Shown one piece after another: positions 49,407-58,825 of a stretch of DNA of 64,000 bases (positions within the stretch are counted from its first letter, which is position 1; every line of letters starts with the position of its first letter). Under the pieces are notes generated by a model. The model searched no databases and had not been told where the DNA came from. It saw only the letters and a program-made list of their open reading frames with translations. Position numbers and translations under genes: made by a program. Source of the stretch: JBBKXR01 sp037969585 (GTDB lineage: Bacteria; Verrucomicrobiota; Verrucomicrobiia; Verrucomicrobiales; DEV007); assembly GCA_037969585.1 (NCBI GenBank), contig JBBKXR010000251.1, forward strand, positions 7,992-71,991, written 5' to 3'.

Positions 49407-49931
49407 ATGAAAATCAACTCCGCCGGAACATCTTCGAATTTCGCCTCCTTGCTCCCTGCTCTGGCAAGGCCTCTGCTCGCCCTCATGCTTGCCGTCGCCG
49501 GCACCGTGGCTTGCGACAGTGAACCGGATACACTGTTCACCGGCGACTTTGAAGACGCCGAAATGGAAGAAGCCATGGAAGAGGCACGGACCCATCTCGA
49601 TCATTTCATCGGGGCGATCACTGCGAGCGATCCCGATGAGTATTCGATTAAAGTCCGGATTGAGGATGGCGAAGACGTCGAATACTTCTGGACCGCCGAT
49701 GTGAAATACGCCGACGATAAATTTTCCGCCATTATCGCCAACGATCCCGGCATGGTCACCAACATCAAAATCGGCGACCCCGTCACCGTCACCCGCGACG
49801 AAGTCGCCGACTGGCTCTACCTCGACGGCGACCTGATGCACGGCAACTACACCCTGCGCGTCATGCTCCCCGGCATGGATCCCGAAGAACAAAAGCTCTG
49901 GAAGTCCCGCATGGCCCCGTTGCCGGAGTGA
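49407..49931 (+). CDS. DUF2314 (YegJ-like) lipoprotein
   Basis: This 174-residue protein has a lipoprotein signal ending TVAC near residue 36 and one DUF2314 domain. The family pattern is EEAMEEARTHLDHFIGAI, then EYSIKVRIEDGEDVEYFWTADV, then FSAIIANDP, then IGDPVTVTRDEVADWLYLDGDLMHGNYTLRVML. Function is unknown; E. coli YegJ is also uncharacterised. It stands alone between efp and a kinase-like gene. Confidence 0.85.
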   Translation: MKINSAGTSSNFASLLPALARPLLALMLAVAGTVACDSEPDTLFTGDFEDAEMEEAMEEARTHLDHFIGAITASDPDEYSIKVRIEDGEDVEYFWTADVKYADDKFSAIIANDPGMVTNIKIGDPVTVTRDEVADWLYLDGDLMHGNYTLRVMLPGMDPEEQKLWKSRMAPLPE

Positions 49932-49973
49932 TGGCTGAACGCTCATCAACCTTTCGGCCCGGGTCGGGAACGG

Positions 49974-50480
49974 TCAGCCCTGGAAGTCGACGTCCTGTTG
50001 GGCTTGACGGTTGGAGATGAACTCGACCTTCTCCCCCTCAAATCGGTCAAATATACGCCGATGACTGGCGTGGGAAAAATCGTCATCCCGTGCGAAGTAA
50101 TCCTGAACCCAGTTGATGAGCATGCTCAGATTCCGATCCTGCTCATCCTTCGAGCGGTACTTGTGTGGCTCCCACGGGCGATTGCGACAATTCTCGACGC
50201 AGGCCTGAACCGGTAGATTCAAAAAGTACAATTTCGACGCACGCTTCGCCACATACTCGATCAGCGATGCGTAGCACCCCTCAATCACCCAATCCTGATG
50301 GCAACCAGTGAACGCATCGATTAACTCCGCACTCGCTTCGACAGACAGCCGCGTGGTCGGATGATGCTTCTGCCATGCGACCTCATCCAGGTCCAGATGA
50401 GGAAGGCCGTTCTCGCTGGCCAGTCGCCCGGCAAGGGTCGATTTGCCTGAGCCTGAATTACCGATAACGATGACTCTCAT
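49974..50480 (-). CDS. P-loop kinase (FlaR/adenylate-kinase-like topology modulator)
   Basis: This 168-residue nucleotide-binding protein has the Walker A motif IGNSGSGKSTLAGRLA at residues 5-18, HLDLDEVAWQK near 28 and a VIEGCYASLIEYV region near 66. CRNRPWEPHKYRSKDEQ is the lid-like segment. Relatives are annotated as DNA topology modulation or adenylate-kinase-like proteins, but their substrate is unclear. It is divergent from nothing obvious and follows the NAD-binding gene after 45 bases on the same strand. Confidence 0.75.
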   Translation of the reverse strand: MRVIVIGNSGSGKSTLAGRLASENGLPHLDLDEVAWQKHHPTTRLSVEASAELIDAFTGCHQDWVIEGCYASLIEYVAKRASKLYFLNLPVQACVENCRNRPWEPHKYRSKDEQDRNLSMLINWVQDYFARDDDFSHASHRRIFDRFEGEKVEFISNRQAQQDVDFQG

Positions 50481-50524
50481 TGTTAACAGACGGTTCAGCG
50501 ATTGGTCCGCACCTGGCTCAGTGT

Positions 50525-51247
50525 TTACTCCTTGTTATAGATAACCGGCATTTGCCCCTGCCACTCATCCCAAATCGTCGAGTCAGTGATCAGGTCGGCC
50601 ATGAAGTGACCCACATTGATTCGGCTGGTCTTACCGGCATCGAAGATCGCGCTTCTAATCGGCGAAGGATGCAACTCACGCGCCGTTACTTCCTCGTCAT
50701 CGATCAGGCCGTCGGGACGCACCACCACCCACTCGACGGCGCTGTGGTTCTGACCGATGTCAGTGCGCAGGTGCTCCGCCGCCTCTTCGTTATCAGCGTG
50801 AGGGGGCAGACACTTGCGCAGCAGCCCGATCACGCACTGCTGAGCGAATGAAATCGGTTCGTCGAGATCGCGATTTCTATTTCCCGTCGTGTTCATCAGC
50901 ACGAACTTAACCGCCTCTCCCGGGTCGCTGGCCCTTATCGCATCACACAAGCGGCGTGTGGCTTCCGTCACCAGCCTCCGCGGTGACCCGAAGATTCCCC
51001 TGAAGCTCAAATTGTGTCCGAGGCAGGACGCCACCGCGTCGCACCCCCGGACATACTCAGAGATTTCAGAGTCGCTAAGGTCGAGGATACTTGCCTGAAT
51101 AACAGACAGTTGCGGGTGATCCGTGAGAGTTTTTGGCAAGCTGTCCGACGACCGCACCACCGCCTTGACCTTCTGTCCCCTGGCAAGCAACTGCTCGACA
51201 AGCAGCTTTCCGGTGGCCCCGCTGGCTCCTACTACAAGTGTTGTCAT
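50525..51247 (-). CDS. NAD(P)H-binding SDR-like protein
   Basis: This 240-residue Rossmann protein of the atypical SDR type starts with VVGASGATGKLLVEQLLARGQKVKAVVRSSDSLP. It continues with CDAVASCLGHNL, FVLMNTTGNRNRDLDEPIS and VEWVVVRPDGLIDDEEVT. It lacks the classical YxxxK site, as do many NmrA-like or ycf39-like members, so it may sense NAD(P) rather than catalyse. The start at 51247 is well placed. Confidence 0.8.
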   Translation of the reverse strand: MTTLVVGASGATGKLLVEQLLARGQKVKAVVRSSDSLPKTLTDHPQLSVIQASILDLSDSEISEYVRGCDAVASCLGHNLSFRGIFGSPRRLVTEATRRLCDAIRASDPGEAVKFVLMNTTGNRNRDLDEPISFAQQCVIGLLRKCLPPHADNEEAAEHLRTDIGQNHSAVEWVVVRPDGLIDDEEVTARELHPSPIRSAIFDAGKTSRINVGHFMADLITDSTIWDEWQGQMPVIYNKE

Positions 51248-51323
51248 CTCGTTAACGTCATGTGTAATCTACGGCGGGAATGTTGTACGCCATTATTGCT
51301 GAACACCAAACGGTTCGCAGAAA

Positions 51324-51710
51324 ATGACAAAGACGATATCATTTTTGACGGTTGCTCTGACGGTACTCAGTTTTTCATCCTGCAGGACGCCAACCACCAT
51401 GATTTCTGAAAAGTCGGCGATAAAGATCGCAGAAGCGCAATTGTCGAGTTCAAGAACGGATCTCACAATTAAGGGTCTAAAACCAGGCAACAATTTTGTG
51501 CCGGCGGGACCACATTCTGGTGGAGGACCCAAGTGGGTAGTAGGTTTTTTCACTCACTCGAAAGACAAACAGGAAGATAGTATCCACTACGTTACCGTTT
51601 TTCCAGACGGGCGCACGAGCAGCTCAGAAATCCTGCGAGGCCCTGACATGGGGGCTAGCCTCGACCCAGGCGCCGCAGCTACAATGCCATTGGAGGGGAC
51701 TCAAGATTGA
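51324..51710 (+). CDS. Small lipoprotein of unknown function
   Basis: This 128-residue protein has a signal with lipobox FSSC near residue 20, followed by a region KSAIKIAEAQLSSSRTDLTIKGLKPGNN and a central WVVGFFTHSKDKQEDSIHYVTVFPDGRT. The helix plus beta-hairpin pattern faintly resembles a PepSY-like fold, but I cannot assign it. Its codon use is somewhat richer in A/T than the neighbours. Confidence 0.6.
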   Translation: MTKTISFLTVALTVLSFSSCRTPTTMISEKSAIKIAEAQLSSSRTDLTIKGLKPGNNFVPAGPHSGGGPKWVVGFFTHSKDKQEDSIHYVTVFPDGRTSSSEILRGPDMGASLDPGAAATMPLEGTQD

Positions 51711-51746
51711 CCTGAGTCAGCAAGTCGAAAGAACTAACCCAACCGC

Positions 51747-52895
51747 TCACCCGTTCGGATCCAGCTCCTGATCGAAGTCGACGCGGTCCGCCATGTTGCG
51801 GGCTTTGATCCGGTGATCGCGTTTCGCCCGCCGCTCGATGGTCATCTGGCGGCGTTTCTGGCGGCCTTTGAGCTTGGCGATTTCTTCGTCGAGACGCAGA
51901 AATCCATCGTAGCGCCTCTGGTCGAGTTCACCGCTTTCGACCCCGGCGCGGATCGCGCAACCTTTGTCGGCGCCGTGTTTGCAATCGTGAAACTGACACT
52001 GCATCGCCAAGTCTGTGATGTCGGCAAATTGCTCGCGCAGCGTCCGTTCGTCGGTCCACATCTGCACCTCGCGAATGCCGGGGTTGTCGATCAGGATGCC
52101 GCAGTAACTTGCGCCGTTGCCATCACCATCTTCGCCTTCGTCACGCAGCACCATCAGCTCACGCGCCGTCGTGGTGTGCCGACCTTTGCCGGAAACTTCG
52201 TTAACTTCGCCAATGATCTGCCACTCTTCGCCGCCGAGCAGCTGATTGACCAAGCTGGACTTTCCGACACCACTCGAACCAACCAGAGTGGCGGCGACGC
52301 CTTTGCTGAGATAGCTGCGGATCACCGCCACGCCCTGCGCGTTAACAGCGGTGGTGATGTGAACCTTTGCCTCGGGATTCAGTTTTTGTATCGCCGCAGC
52401 CGCCTGCCCGCTCTGCTCGGCAGGGACGAGGTCGGACTTGTTGACCAGCACCACCGCCTTAGCCCCACTGCGCCCGATGATGGTGAAGAAGCGCTCCATG
52501 CGGCGCAGATTAAAATCGGCATCGGCATCGGTGACAACGATGACCAGATTGACATTCGCGGCGATGACCTGTTCGGCGGTCGTTTTGCCGGGGGCTTTTC
52601 GGGAAAAGCAGGTCTGCCGGGAAAGCCGGGCACGGATCACCGGTTCGTCGAGTTCGCGACCGGTATCGATCGCTACCCAATCGCCGACCGCGGGCAGTTC
52701 GGCATCGGTCGCCGCGCGGTGATAGACGTCACCGCTCATGATCACCTCCAGTTCGTCACCGCCATCGAGCAGCGCGCCGTAGGTGATTTTGTTGTCGCGG
52801 ATCAGCCGTCCCGGATGCCAGCCCTTGGCGGCAAACGGCTTGAACTCACGCTCAAAAGCGTCGTTCCAACCGAGGTCTTCGAGTGTTAACGGCAT
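51747..52895 (-). CDS. rsgA: Ribosome small subunit-dependent GTPase A
   Basis: This 382-residue circularly permuted GTPase assists 30S maturation. An N-terminal OB-like domain precedes the G4 motif NKSD (residues 152-155), the P-loop LVGSSGVGKSSL at about 205-216, GRHTTTARELM and DNPGIREVQMW. The zinc module CQFHDCKHGADKGCAIR near residue 310 is intact. A basic C-terminal extension of about 50 residues (KGRQKRRQMTIERRAKRDHRIK) is longer than in E. coli RsgA and may bind RNA. Confidence 0.93.
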   Translation of the reverse strand: MPLTLEDLGWNDAFEREFKPFAAKGWHPGRLIRDNKITYGALLDGGDELEVIMSGDVYHRAATDAELPAVGDWVAIDTGRELDEPVIRARLSRQTCFSRKAPGKTTAEQVIAANVNLVIVVTDADADFNLRRMERFFTIIGRSGAKAVVLVNKSDLVPAEQSGQAAAAIQKLNPEAKVHITTAVNAQGVAVIRSYLSKGVAATLVGSSGVGKSSLVNQLLGGEEWQIIGEVNEVSGKGRHTTTARELMVLRDEGEDGDGNGASYCGILIDNPGIREVQMWTDERTLREQFADITDLAMQCQFHDCKHGADKGCAIRAGVESGELDQRRYDGFLRLDEEIAKLKGRQKRRQMTIERRAKRDHRIKARNMADRVDFDQELDPNG

Positions 52896-52975
52896 AGGGT
52901 AGGCGATGGCGTAGGCACTGACGCAAGAGTGCGCTTGCGTTGGCCAATGATGGGCTGGACTCTACCATCAAGCAC

Positions 52976-53245
52976 ATGTCTGAGCTTCCAAAAAAATCAC
53001 CGCGTTCCTCAGTCGATGCCGTCTACGATTTCGTCGGCCATCTCGTGCCGAGTTGTTCCACTGCCCTGCGATTGGTCGAGCTTGGACAGGAGCGTCCGCT
53101 GACTCGGCGTGAGAGATTCGTCTTAAAATACAACTCCCCGCTCTGCCTGCACTGTAACTGCAAGCGCGAGACTTTCGACGCGGAGCTTGTGAAAATGCGT
53201 AAGTTCGAGGCTGAGCGAAATGGAGAAACGGGCCAGGCTGGATGA
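52976..53245 (+). CDS. Small protein with a CxxCxC motif
   Basis: This 89-residue protein starts at the ATG at 52976 (MSELPKKSPRSSVDAVYDFVGH). Its C-terminal half has SPLCLHCNCKRETFDAELVKMRKFEAER, where CLHCNC might bind zinc or a metal. There is no signal or membrane helix. I do not recognise the family, but similar small anti-sigma-like Cys-motif proteins exist. It is read toward the YchJ-like gene, 9 bases away. Confidence 0.55.
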   Translation: MSELPKKSPRSSVDAVYDFVGHLVPSCSTALRLVELGQERPLTRRERFVLKYNSPLCLHCNCKRETFDAELVKMRKFEAERNGETGQAG

Positions 53246-53254
53246 CCGAGGGCG

Positions 53255-53731
53255 TCAGGCCTTTCCATCCAGATATTTCCACATGCCTTTGAAGCGCTTG
53301 AACCGCGAACGCTCGTGCAGCTGATGCGCCTCTGAATCGCCTTCGAGAAAGTAGTCGGCGATGAATTCAACTTTGCCGGTCTTGTCGTCTTTGGCTCCCT
53401 TTGAGGAACTGACGACGGTCAGGAAGCTCCAATTCACTTTGCGTATTGTGGCTTCCAGTTCGGCTTTGAGACCGGGATCGCGCGTCGATGGATGGGTAGT
53501 CTCCACGAGGTAGTCGACGAGGCGGAAAAAGTAAGCCGTGTAACGAGATCGCATCAGTTGCTCGGCGGTTTCCGGCTTGGCTTTGCCATGGTGAAAGCGC
53601 ATGCAACAGGTGGCGTAGCTGTTGCGGCTCTTGCAGGGGCACAGGGACTCCTCGCGTTCGCGAGGAATTTTTTCCGGTACGCCGCCGCCACCGCTCCCGG
53701 CTGGCGACCAGTCTGATGAATCGCTTGCCAT
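53255..53731 (-). CDS. YchJ family protein (SEC-C motif, NTF2-like)
   Basis: This 158-residue protein has the SEC-C zinc motif CPCKSRNSYATCCMRFHHGK near residues 31-50, then the NTF2-like block AEQLMRSRYTAYFFRLVDYLVETTHPS and KVEFIADYFLEGD..LHERSRF. The family (UPF0225) is widespread and its role is unknown. The Gly-rich N-terminus (SPAGSGGGGVP) may not be translated from the first ATG. It lies 6 bases downstream of the next small gene on the same strand. Confidence 0.88.
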   Translation of the reverse strand: MASDSSDWSPAGSGGGGVPEKIPREREESLCPCKSRNSYATCCMRFHHGKAKPETAEQLMRSRYTAYFFRLVDYLVETTHPSTRDPGLKAELEATIRKVNWSFLTVVSSSKGAKDDKTGKVEFIADYFLEGDSEAHQLHERSRFKRFKGMWKYLDGKA

Positions 53732-53737
53732 AGATTT

Positions 53738-54112
53738 TTATGATGGGCCGTCGTTCGATGCCTTGTCCTTGATGGTCTCGACGGCCTTGATGACAGCATC
53801 GACGCCGGCACTGATGGTGGTCGGCGCGCCTTGCCCCAGCGCTCCCATTTCATTATCGAGATCGGTGGTCTCGTGACGAAGCTCGGCGTACAAATTGGCG
53901 ACCGTCTGACTGTCAGCTCCGCTTTCGCTACTTTGTTCTTCGAAGTCGCGACGCAACGCCTGTTCCATCGTCTGCAGGCGCTCTACTTTCGGCACCATGT
54001 CGTCGCGTGCAGCGATCTGCAGCTCAGCGACGGCCTCCGCGATTCGTTGAATGTCTGCGCTCAGCTCCTGAACATCTTCACGGCTTGGTGGATTGCTGTT
54101 TTTGTTACTCAT
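53738..54112 (-). CDS. Coiled-coil hypothetical protein
   Basis: This 124-residue soluble, acidic protein is almost entirely helical, with heptad-like LSADIQRIAEAVAELQIAARDDMVPKVERLQTMEQAL and NLYAELRHETTDLDNEMGALG. No signal or catalytic motif is visible. It probably oligomerises. It is co-directional with the YchJ-like gene, with 6 bases between them. Confidence 0.6.
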   Translation of the reverse strand: MSNKNSNPPSREDVQELSADIQRIAEAVAELQIAARDDMVPKVERLQTMEQALRRDFEEQSSESGADSQTVANLYAELRHETTDLDNEMGALGQGAPTTISAGVDAVIKAVETIKDKASNDGPS

Positions 54113-54215
54113 ATCGTGACTACTTTACGCCTCTGGCCCCGCTCCGGTTGAGAGTCGTATCTTGTGGGGCTCAGCTTCATACTATCGCGAAACTCACCGG
54201 GGATCATCCTTGAAT

Positions 54216-55010
54216 ATGGAATCTTTATCAGCCATGCAGAAAATTGCCGCGCAGCTCGCATTGCGCGATCGCCCCGGCGATCGTAGGCCAGTGATGAAAC
54301 AACGCTGGGACAAGCTGCTGTTTCTGCATTGGCAAGTCGACGCCGCCGAGCTATCCCAACGACTGCCACCGGGACTGTCGGTCGATCTTCACAGCGATCG
54401 AGCCTGGCTGGGTGTGGTGCCGTTTCTTATGCGCAAGATTCGGCCGGCGGGCGGTCCATCGCTACCGTGGATTTCGAACTTCCTCGAGCTGAATGTGCGC
54501 ACCTATGTCGTCGACGAAAACGGCACTCCAGGCGTGTGGTTTTTCTCATTGGATACCGATCGCTGGCTGGCCCGCACAGTGGCTCGGCAGTTTTTCAAGC
54601 TGCCGTATTTCTGGGCAAAGATGAGTGCGCCGATCGGGGCAGACGGCTGGGTCGACTATCGAACGCTGCGCCGCGAAGCAATGAGCGCCCCCATCGATGA
54701 GTCAGCGGCAACTGCAACGGCTGAGTATCGCTACCGAGGCGCGGGCGAAGACCGGCTCGCTGCGCAGGGCAGCTTGGAATTTTTTCTGCTGGAACGCTAT
54801 CTGCTGTTCGCCTGGGATTCGGATCGTGAGCGATTGCTGAGCGGGCGAGTCTGGCATCAGCCGTATCGTTTTCGCGACGCCGAGCTGAGTCAATGGAGCG
54901 CAGCGCCGATCGCTTGGGACGGCCTGACCATGCCGAGTGGTGAGCCGGAACACCAGTGCTTTGTCGAGCGGGTCGAAGTTGATGCTTATGCGGTCGAGCA
55001 GGTGAAGTGA
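54216..55010 (+). CDS. DUF2071 (YqjF-like) protein
   Basis: This 264-residue protein matches the DUF2071/YqjF pattern: RWDKLLFLHWQVDAAELSQRLPPGLSVDLH at the start, AWLGVVPFLMRKIRP, NVRTYVVDENGTPGVWFFSLDTDRWLARTVARQFFKLPYFWAKM, and a C-terminal WHQPYRFRDAELSQW. The family folds like acetoacetate decarboxylase, but the function is unknown. The ATG at 54216 is preferred over one 54 bases upstream. Confidence 0.85.
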   Translation: MESLSAMQKIAAQLALRDRPGDRRPVMKQRWDKLLFLHWQVDAAELSQRLPPGLSVDLHSDRAWLGVVPFLMRKIRPAGGPSLPWISNFLELNVRTYVVDENGTPGVWFFSLDTDRWLARTVARQFFKLPYFWAKMSAPIGADGWVDYRTLRREAMSAPIDESAATATAEYRYRGAGEDRLAAQGSLEFFLLERYLLFAWDSDRERLLSGRVWHQPYRFRDAELSQWSAAPIAWDGLTMPSGEPEHQCFVERVEVDAYAVEQVK

Positions 55011-55106
55011 GCTTTATCTACCTCTGCAGGACGGTTGACAAACCCCGCCGGTTTTCTCATCTCTAACTGAGCAACCGACCGCCAGCCTGAATACCTCCCC
55101 CCACGG

Positions 55107-56534
55107 ATGGCCTCCCAAATTTCAATAGCATCTGCCCGCCGTCCTGTCCGCTGGATTTGGGTCGCGTTGGTATTTCTACTCTGGGCCGGGTACAATGCGC
55201 GAAATTTCTACGCCTATTCCGAATACCTTCGCTCACAGCGAGTGTTCGCTTACGAACGCTTGATCAGCGCCGGTGTACTGGCAGCGCAAAAAGCTAACGC
55301 GATTCCCGAGCGGTTGCGACCGATCATCGGCGCAGAAGTCAGTGATTTTATTGACGATATCGACGATTATTGCGAGACCGGCCTGAAACACGGTGAGTTC
55401 CCGGTGGAAGCGATGCCTGACTGGGCACTGGCGCATTTTTTAATTGGCAGTAAAGACCGCGCCCGCGATTTGCTGGCCATGACTGATCAGGCTGAAGCAG
55501 GCAGCATTGACTATACCGCAACGGCTGATGAACTCGTCATCGTTACCGAGTTCATCGAAGGAGGTGATGTCAGTGCAGCGAACCTGGCACGTGCTCGCAC
55601 GGCATTGAGCAACAACCTCGCCAGCTGGCCGGTGCTTTACATTTTGGCAACTCTCGATGATCCCGAGGAGTATGCTCTGACGGATTGGATGGACGGTGTC
55701 GCCGACGAGATGATATCCGAAGGGGCCATTGCAACCTCATTGATGCTACTGGCAGAATATCTAGGCCTGTTGTGTGTCGTAATCGCAGTACTATCGCGAC
55801 ACCGGTTTCCGGCTCCGCTACCACATTTTCGCCTACCGTCTGCATGGAAAGCATCGTCGATCCTCTTTGTGCTGTTCGTTTCCCTTCTGATCTCGAACAT
55901 CGCGTTCACGACGATCATGAGATTGCTGGACATCTTCTATCTCTACGATGTCGGTCTGGTTATCGGGACAGTCGTGTTTGTCGCGCTACCAGCGGTTTGG
56001 TTTGTGGCAAGGTTCACGCCTGGATGGCGAGCTGCCCGACGCTTGTTTGGCGGCGGCACAGGGTCGGCAACTTACCCTGCGAGTTGGATCTTCCTGCTCG
56101 CGCTCGGAGCGGCCGGTGTGACCCTGCTCATTGATGACATTGCGATCAATTTGCTGTCGATCGATGCCGCCCATCTGCATCCGGAAGACTGGATCGTGGC
56201 GGACTATCTCGACCGACCGATTAACCTCATTCTGGGTTTGTTCATGGCAGTCTTCGCTGCGCCGATTTTTGAGGAAATGATCTTCCGTGGCTTCGTCTTT
56301 GGAGCACTCAGAACCAAAACGCGAATCTCCCCTCTTCTCGCGGCGATTCTGAGCAGCGCGATCTTCGCCACCATCCACTGGTACTCGATGTACGGCTGGG
56401 TGACCGTGTTCATCTCGGGCCTGATTTTTTGTTGGCTCTACCATCGAACCAACTCGCTCTGGCCGGGCATTATCTGCCACGGGATCTACAATCTGGTGGT
56501 CGTCTACTACGCCCAGGCTTGGTACAGTTTTTAG
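55107..56534 (+). CDS. CPBP (CAAX protease-like) intramembrane metalloprotease
   Basis: This 475-residue membrane protein has an N-terminal soluble region after one helix, then about eight membrane helices. The C-terminal CPBP core shows the EExxxR motif in FEEMIFRGFVFGAL near residue 388 and a downstream His in AIFATIHWYSMYG near 420, which together form the glutamate/histidine active site. The final HGIYNLVVVYYAQAW completes it. Members include prenyl-protein proteases and bacteriocin-immunity proteins. It stands alone. Confidence 0.88.
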   Translation: MASQISIASARRPVRWIWVALVFLLWAGYNARNFYAYSEYLRSQRVFAYERLISAGVLAAQKANAIPERLRPIIGAEVSDFIDDIDDYCETGLKHGEFPVEAMPDWALAHFLIGSKDRARDLLAMTDQAEAGSIDYTATADELVIVTEFIEGGDVSAANLARARTALSNNLASWPVLYILATLDDPEEYALTDWMDGVADEMISEGAIATSLMLLAEYLGLLCVVIAVLSRHRFPAPLPHFRLPSAWKASSILFVLFVSLLISNIAFTTIMRLLDIFYLYDVGLVIGTVVFVALPAVWFVARFTPGWRAARRLFGGGTGSATYPASWIFLLALGAAGVTLLIDDIAINLLSIDAAHLHPEDWIVADYLDRPINLILGLFMAVFAAPIFEEMIFRGFVFGALRTKTRISPLLAAILSSAIFATIHWYSMYGWVTVFISGLIFCWLYHRTNSLWPGIICHGIYNLVVVYYAQAWYSF

Positions 56535-56648
56535 CGCTGACCGATCGATCGAAGCCGTGCGGAGCTAAAAATCAGCGATTCTCCCTTGGTTGAACACGCA
56601 AAGATGCTAATTTCCACGGACTGCTCAAAAAACACCAACCCCAAAAAC

Positions 56649-56858
56649 ATGCCCTCTCAAGGATCCGCAGGAAACGTTATCGCCGCGCTTTGCAGCTTCT
56701 TCATCCCCGGTCTCGGACAATTGGTTCAAGGCCGATTGATCATGGCTATCGTCCAATTTTTGCTGGCCGGCGCCCTTTGGTTCATCCTCATGGGATGGGT
56801 CATTCACCTCTGGTCAGTATTGGATGCCGCACTTTTTAAGGGTAAACCGGCAAGCTGA
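56649..56858 (+). CDS. Small TM2-like membrane protein
   Basis: This 69-residue protein (start at 56649) has two membrane helices: VIAALCSFFIPGLGQLVQG and IVQFLLAGALWFILMGWVIHLWSVLDA. The FIPGLGQLVQGR segment resembles TM2 domain proteins. Function is unknown. An upstream in-frame ATG would add 21 residues with little membrane character. Confidence 0.65.
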   Translation: MPSQGSAGNVIAALCSFFIPGLGQLVQGRLIMAIVQFLLAGALWFILMGWVIHLWSVLDAALFKGKPAS

Positions 56859-56886
56859 TCGCCGGTCGCCTGCCCTTCAGTTCAGT

Positions 56887-57804
56887 TTAAGAAGTGCGCA
56901 GCAGCACTAACAAAGCCCCACAAAACCCGCCAAGCACGATGGCACCCAGGCAGACGATGAGCACGCCAGGCGCAACGGGTCGAATCGGCGGCATCGCTCG
57001 TTCGACCAGACGGACCGAATCGGGGCCACCTTCGGAGCTGGAACTCGCCTCCAATTCGCGCGCGCGCGCGTCTAGCTCACCGCGCTTGGCGTAAAGTTCG
57101 CCAAGCTCTGCGATAGTCGTTTCGAGTGCTGCTTCGGGGTCGAAGCCGTCGTTCTTTTCGAGTGCCGGCAAACCGAGTTGCGGTCGGCGAACTTTCAAAT
57201 ACTCTTCGATGCGGGCTTCGATCAGTTGCTGTTTTTTCAACGCGAGTTCCGTGGTTGCCTTATCCCCCTCCTTCGCGGATTCTGCGATGCCGTCTTTATG
57301 AACACGAAGCGCTTCGAGCAATACCTCGGGTGAAGCCATACTGCGACCGTCACTCAACTCATTGATTGCCTGAATCCGCGCCATCAGCGTTGCGGCAGTT
57401 TCCTTCTCCGGGTCGAGGCCGATAAAGCCTTCGATGATCGCGTCGGCCGACGCAGCCGCCTGCACAGGATCGGCATCGCGCACCGTGACGGCGATCAGTC
57501 GACTGTTGCGCACGGTTTTAACCTGAGTGCGTTGAGCCAAATCGCGGGCGTCCTCCTCGGAACCTGCCGCCTTTTTATAGAGAGTGGGGAAACGCAGTTT
57601 TTGTTCGATCGTAGCAATATCCGCCGGCGCAGCGACTTCAGCGTAAGCCGTAGCTTCGTAGACCGGGCCGCGAATCGACGTCCAGACGATGGCGGCAACA
57701 AGAAAAATCAATGCAACGATGACGATCGTGCGAGCACCTGCGCGCACTTGGCGGCACAAGCGAGTGAGATCGCCGTCGGCGTCGCTGTTTGGGGTGGATG
57801 TCAT
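56887..57804 (-). CDS. Wzz-like polysaccharide chain-length/export protein
   Basis: This 305-residue protein has two membrane helices, residues 33-50 (TIVIVALIFLVAAIVW) and 279-299 (VLIVCLGAIVLGGFCGALLVLL), with a long periplasmic coiled-coil middle (SDGRSM.., ALKKQQLIEARIEEYL, GELDARARELEAS) and a Pro-rich PPIRPVAPG before helix 2. This is the Wzz/PCP-2 type topology without a kinase domain. It probably controls chain length with the polymerase at 60365. It is divergent from the sulfotransferase, and their start codons overlap. Confidence 0.82.
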   Translation of the reverse strand: MTSTPNSDADGDLTRLCRQVRAGARTIVIVALIFLVAAIVWTSIRGPVYEATAYAEVAAPADIATIEQKLRFPTLYKKAAGSEEDARDLAQRTQVKTVRNSRLIAVTVRDADPVQAAASADAIIEGFIGLDPEKETAATLMARIQAINELSDGRSMASPEVLLEALRVHKDGIAESAKEGDKATTELALKKQQLIEARIEEYLKVRRPQLGLPALEKNDGFDPEAALETTIAELGELYAKRGELDARARELEASSSSEGGPDSVRLVERAMPPIRPVAPGVLIVCLGAIVLGGFCGALLVLLRTS

Positions 57805-58825
57805 GATCGCAGGGCCCAAGCTACGGTTCGGCTCGCGGCGTTGCAAGCCGCTGCTGGTCTTCTATGTTGCATGCGTGCCAGCCACCGATCCATTCTCCAC
57901 TCCCCAGCCGCCCATACGGCTGGCGGATTTTCTGGTGATCGGTGCCATGAAGGCGGGCACCACGACGCTGTATCACGATCTGCGCTCGCAGCCGGAAATC
58001 GTGCTGCTGGACAAGGAGAGCAACGCCCTGCTCGACGACGATCCGGCGGCGACCTATCAGAAGTTTTTCAGCACGGCGACCGGCAACCAGTGCTGCGGCG
58101 AAGTCTGTCCCGACTACAGCAAGCCAACCTTCGACGACCATGCAGCGAGTCAGGCAAAGATCCTCTACGTCGACCGCGAGCCACCGAAGCTGATCTATCT
58201 GGTCCGTGAGCCGATCGCGCGGCTGCTTAGTCACCACTACTTCGTCAGCACACAACACGGCGACGCCAATCCTGCAGGGATGACCGGCGATCTGGAAAAA
58301 AGCCTGAGCGATTTTCCCGACTTGATCGATACCAGTCGCTACGCCAGCCGCCTTCAGCCGTGGCTGGACGCATTCGGTCGAGAGCAAATCCGCGTGGTCC
58401 GTTTCGAGGACTATGTCGCTGACCGCGCGGCAGTTCTAAGTGAGCTTGCCGAATTCCTCGGTCTGGCGAATTTTGCTGCGCAGAATATTCATCAGGAGCG
58501 GGTTCACAATTCCAGCACATCCCGGCCCGTGGCGACACCTTTCTGGCGTCGGATCATGCATCACCCTTGGTATCGGAAATGCCTGCGCCCTTTCCTCTCG
58601 CTGGAAATGCGAGACCGGCTTCGCCATGGCTTACTTCCTAAGCCACCACCTCGCCCGGCTCCGCCCTCATCTGAAACGATCGCCCGCCTGATCAACGAAC
58701 TGCGTCCCGAGATCAGAGCGATCAGCGAAATCGCCGGCTGCCACGAAGGTAAAGCGCTCTGGGATTTGGATGAAATTTACACTGACGCGAGCACGAGCGC
58801 GCGCGCGAAAGGCGACGCATCGTGA
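57803..58825 (+). CDS. Sulfotransferase family protein
   Basis: This 340-residue protein has the 5'-phosphosulfate loop FLVIGAMKAGTTTLYHDL at about residues 43-60 and a 3'-phosphate block LIYLVREPIARLLSHHYF near 135-152. Such enzymes transfer sulfate from PAPS to polysaccharide hydroxyls. The ATG at 57803 overlaps the Wzz-like start codon on the other strand; a GTG at 57875 is a good alternative because the domain starts right after it. The gene ends in GTGA overlap with the flippase gene. Confidence 0.85.
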   Translation: MIAGPKLRFGSRRCKPLLVFYVACVPATDPFSTPQPPIRLADFLVIGAMKAGTTTLYHDLRSQPEIVLLDKESNALLDDDPAATYQKFFSTATGNQCCGEVCPDYSKPTFDDHAASQAKILYVDREPPKLIYLVREPIARLLSHHYFVSTQHGDANPAGMTGDLEKSLSDFPDLIDTSRYASRLQPWLDAFGREQIRVVRFEDYVADRAAVLSELAEFLGLANFAAQNIHQERVHNSSTSRPVATPFWRRIMHHPWYRKCLRPFLSLEMRDRLRHGLLPKPPPRPAPPSSETIARLINELRPEIRAISEIAGCHEGKALWDLDEIYTDASTSARAKGDAS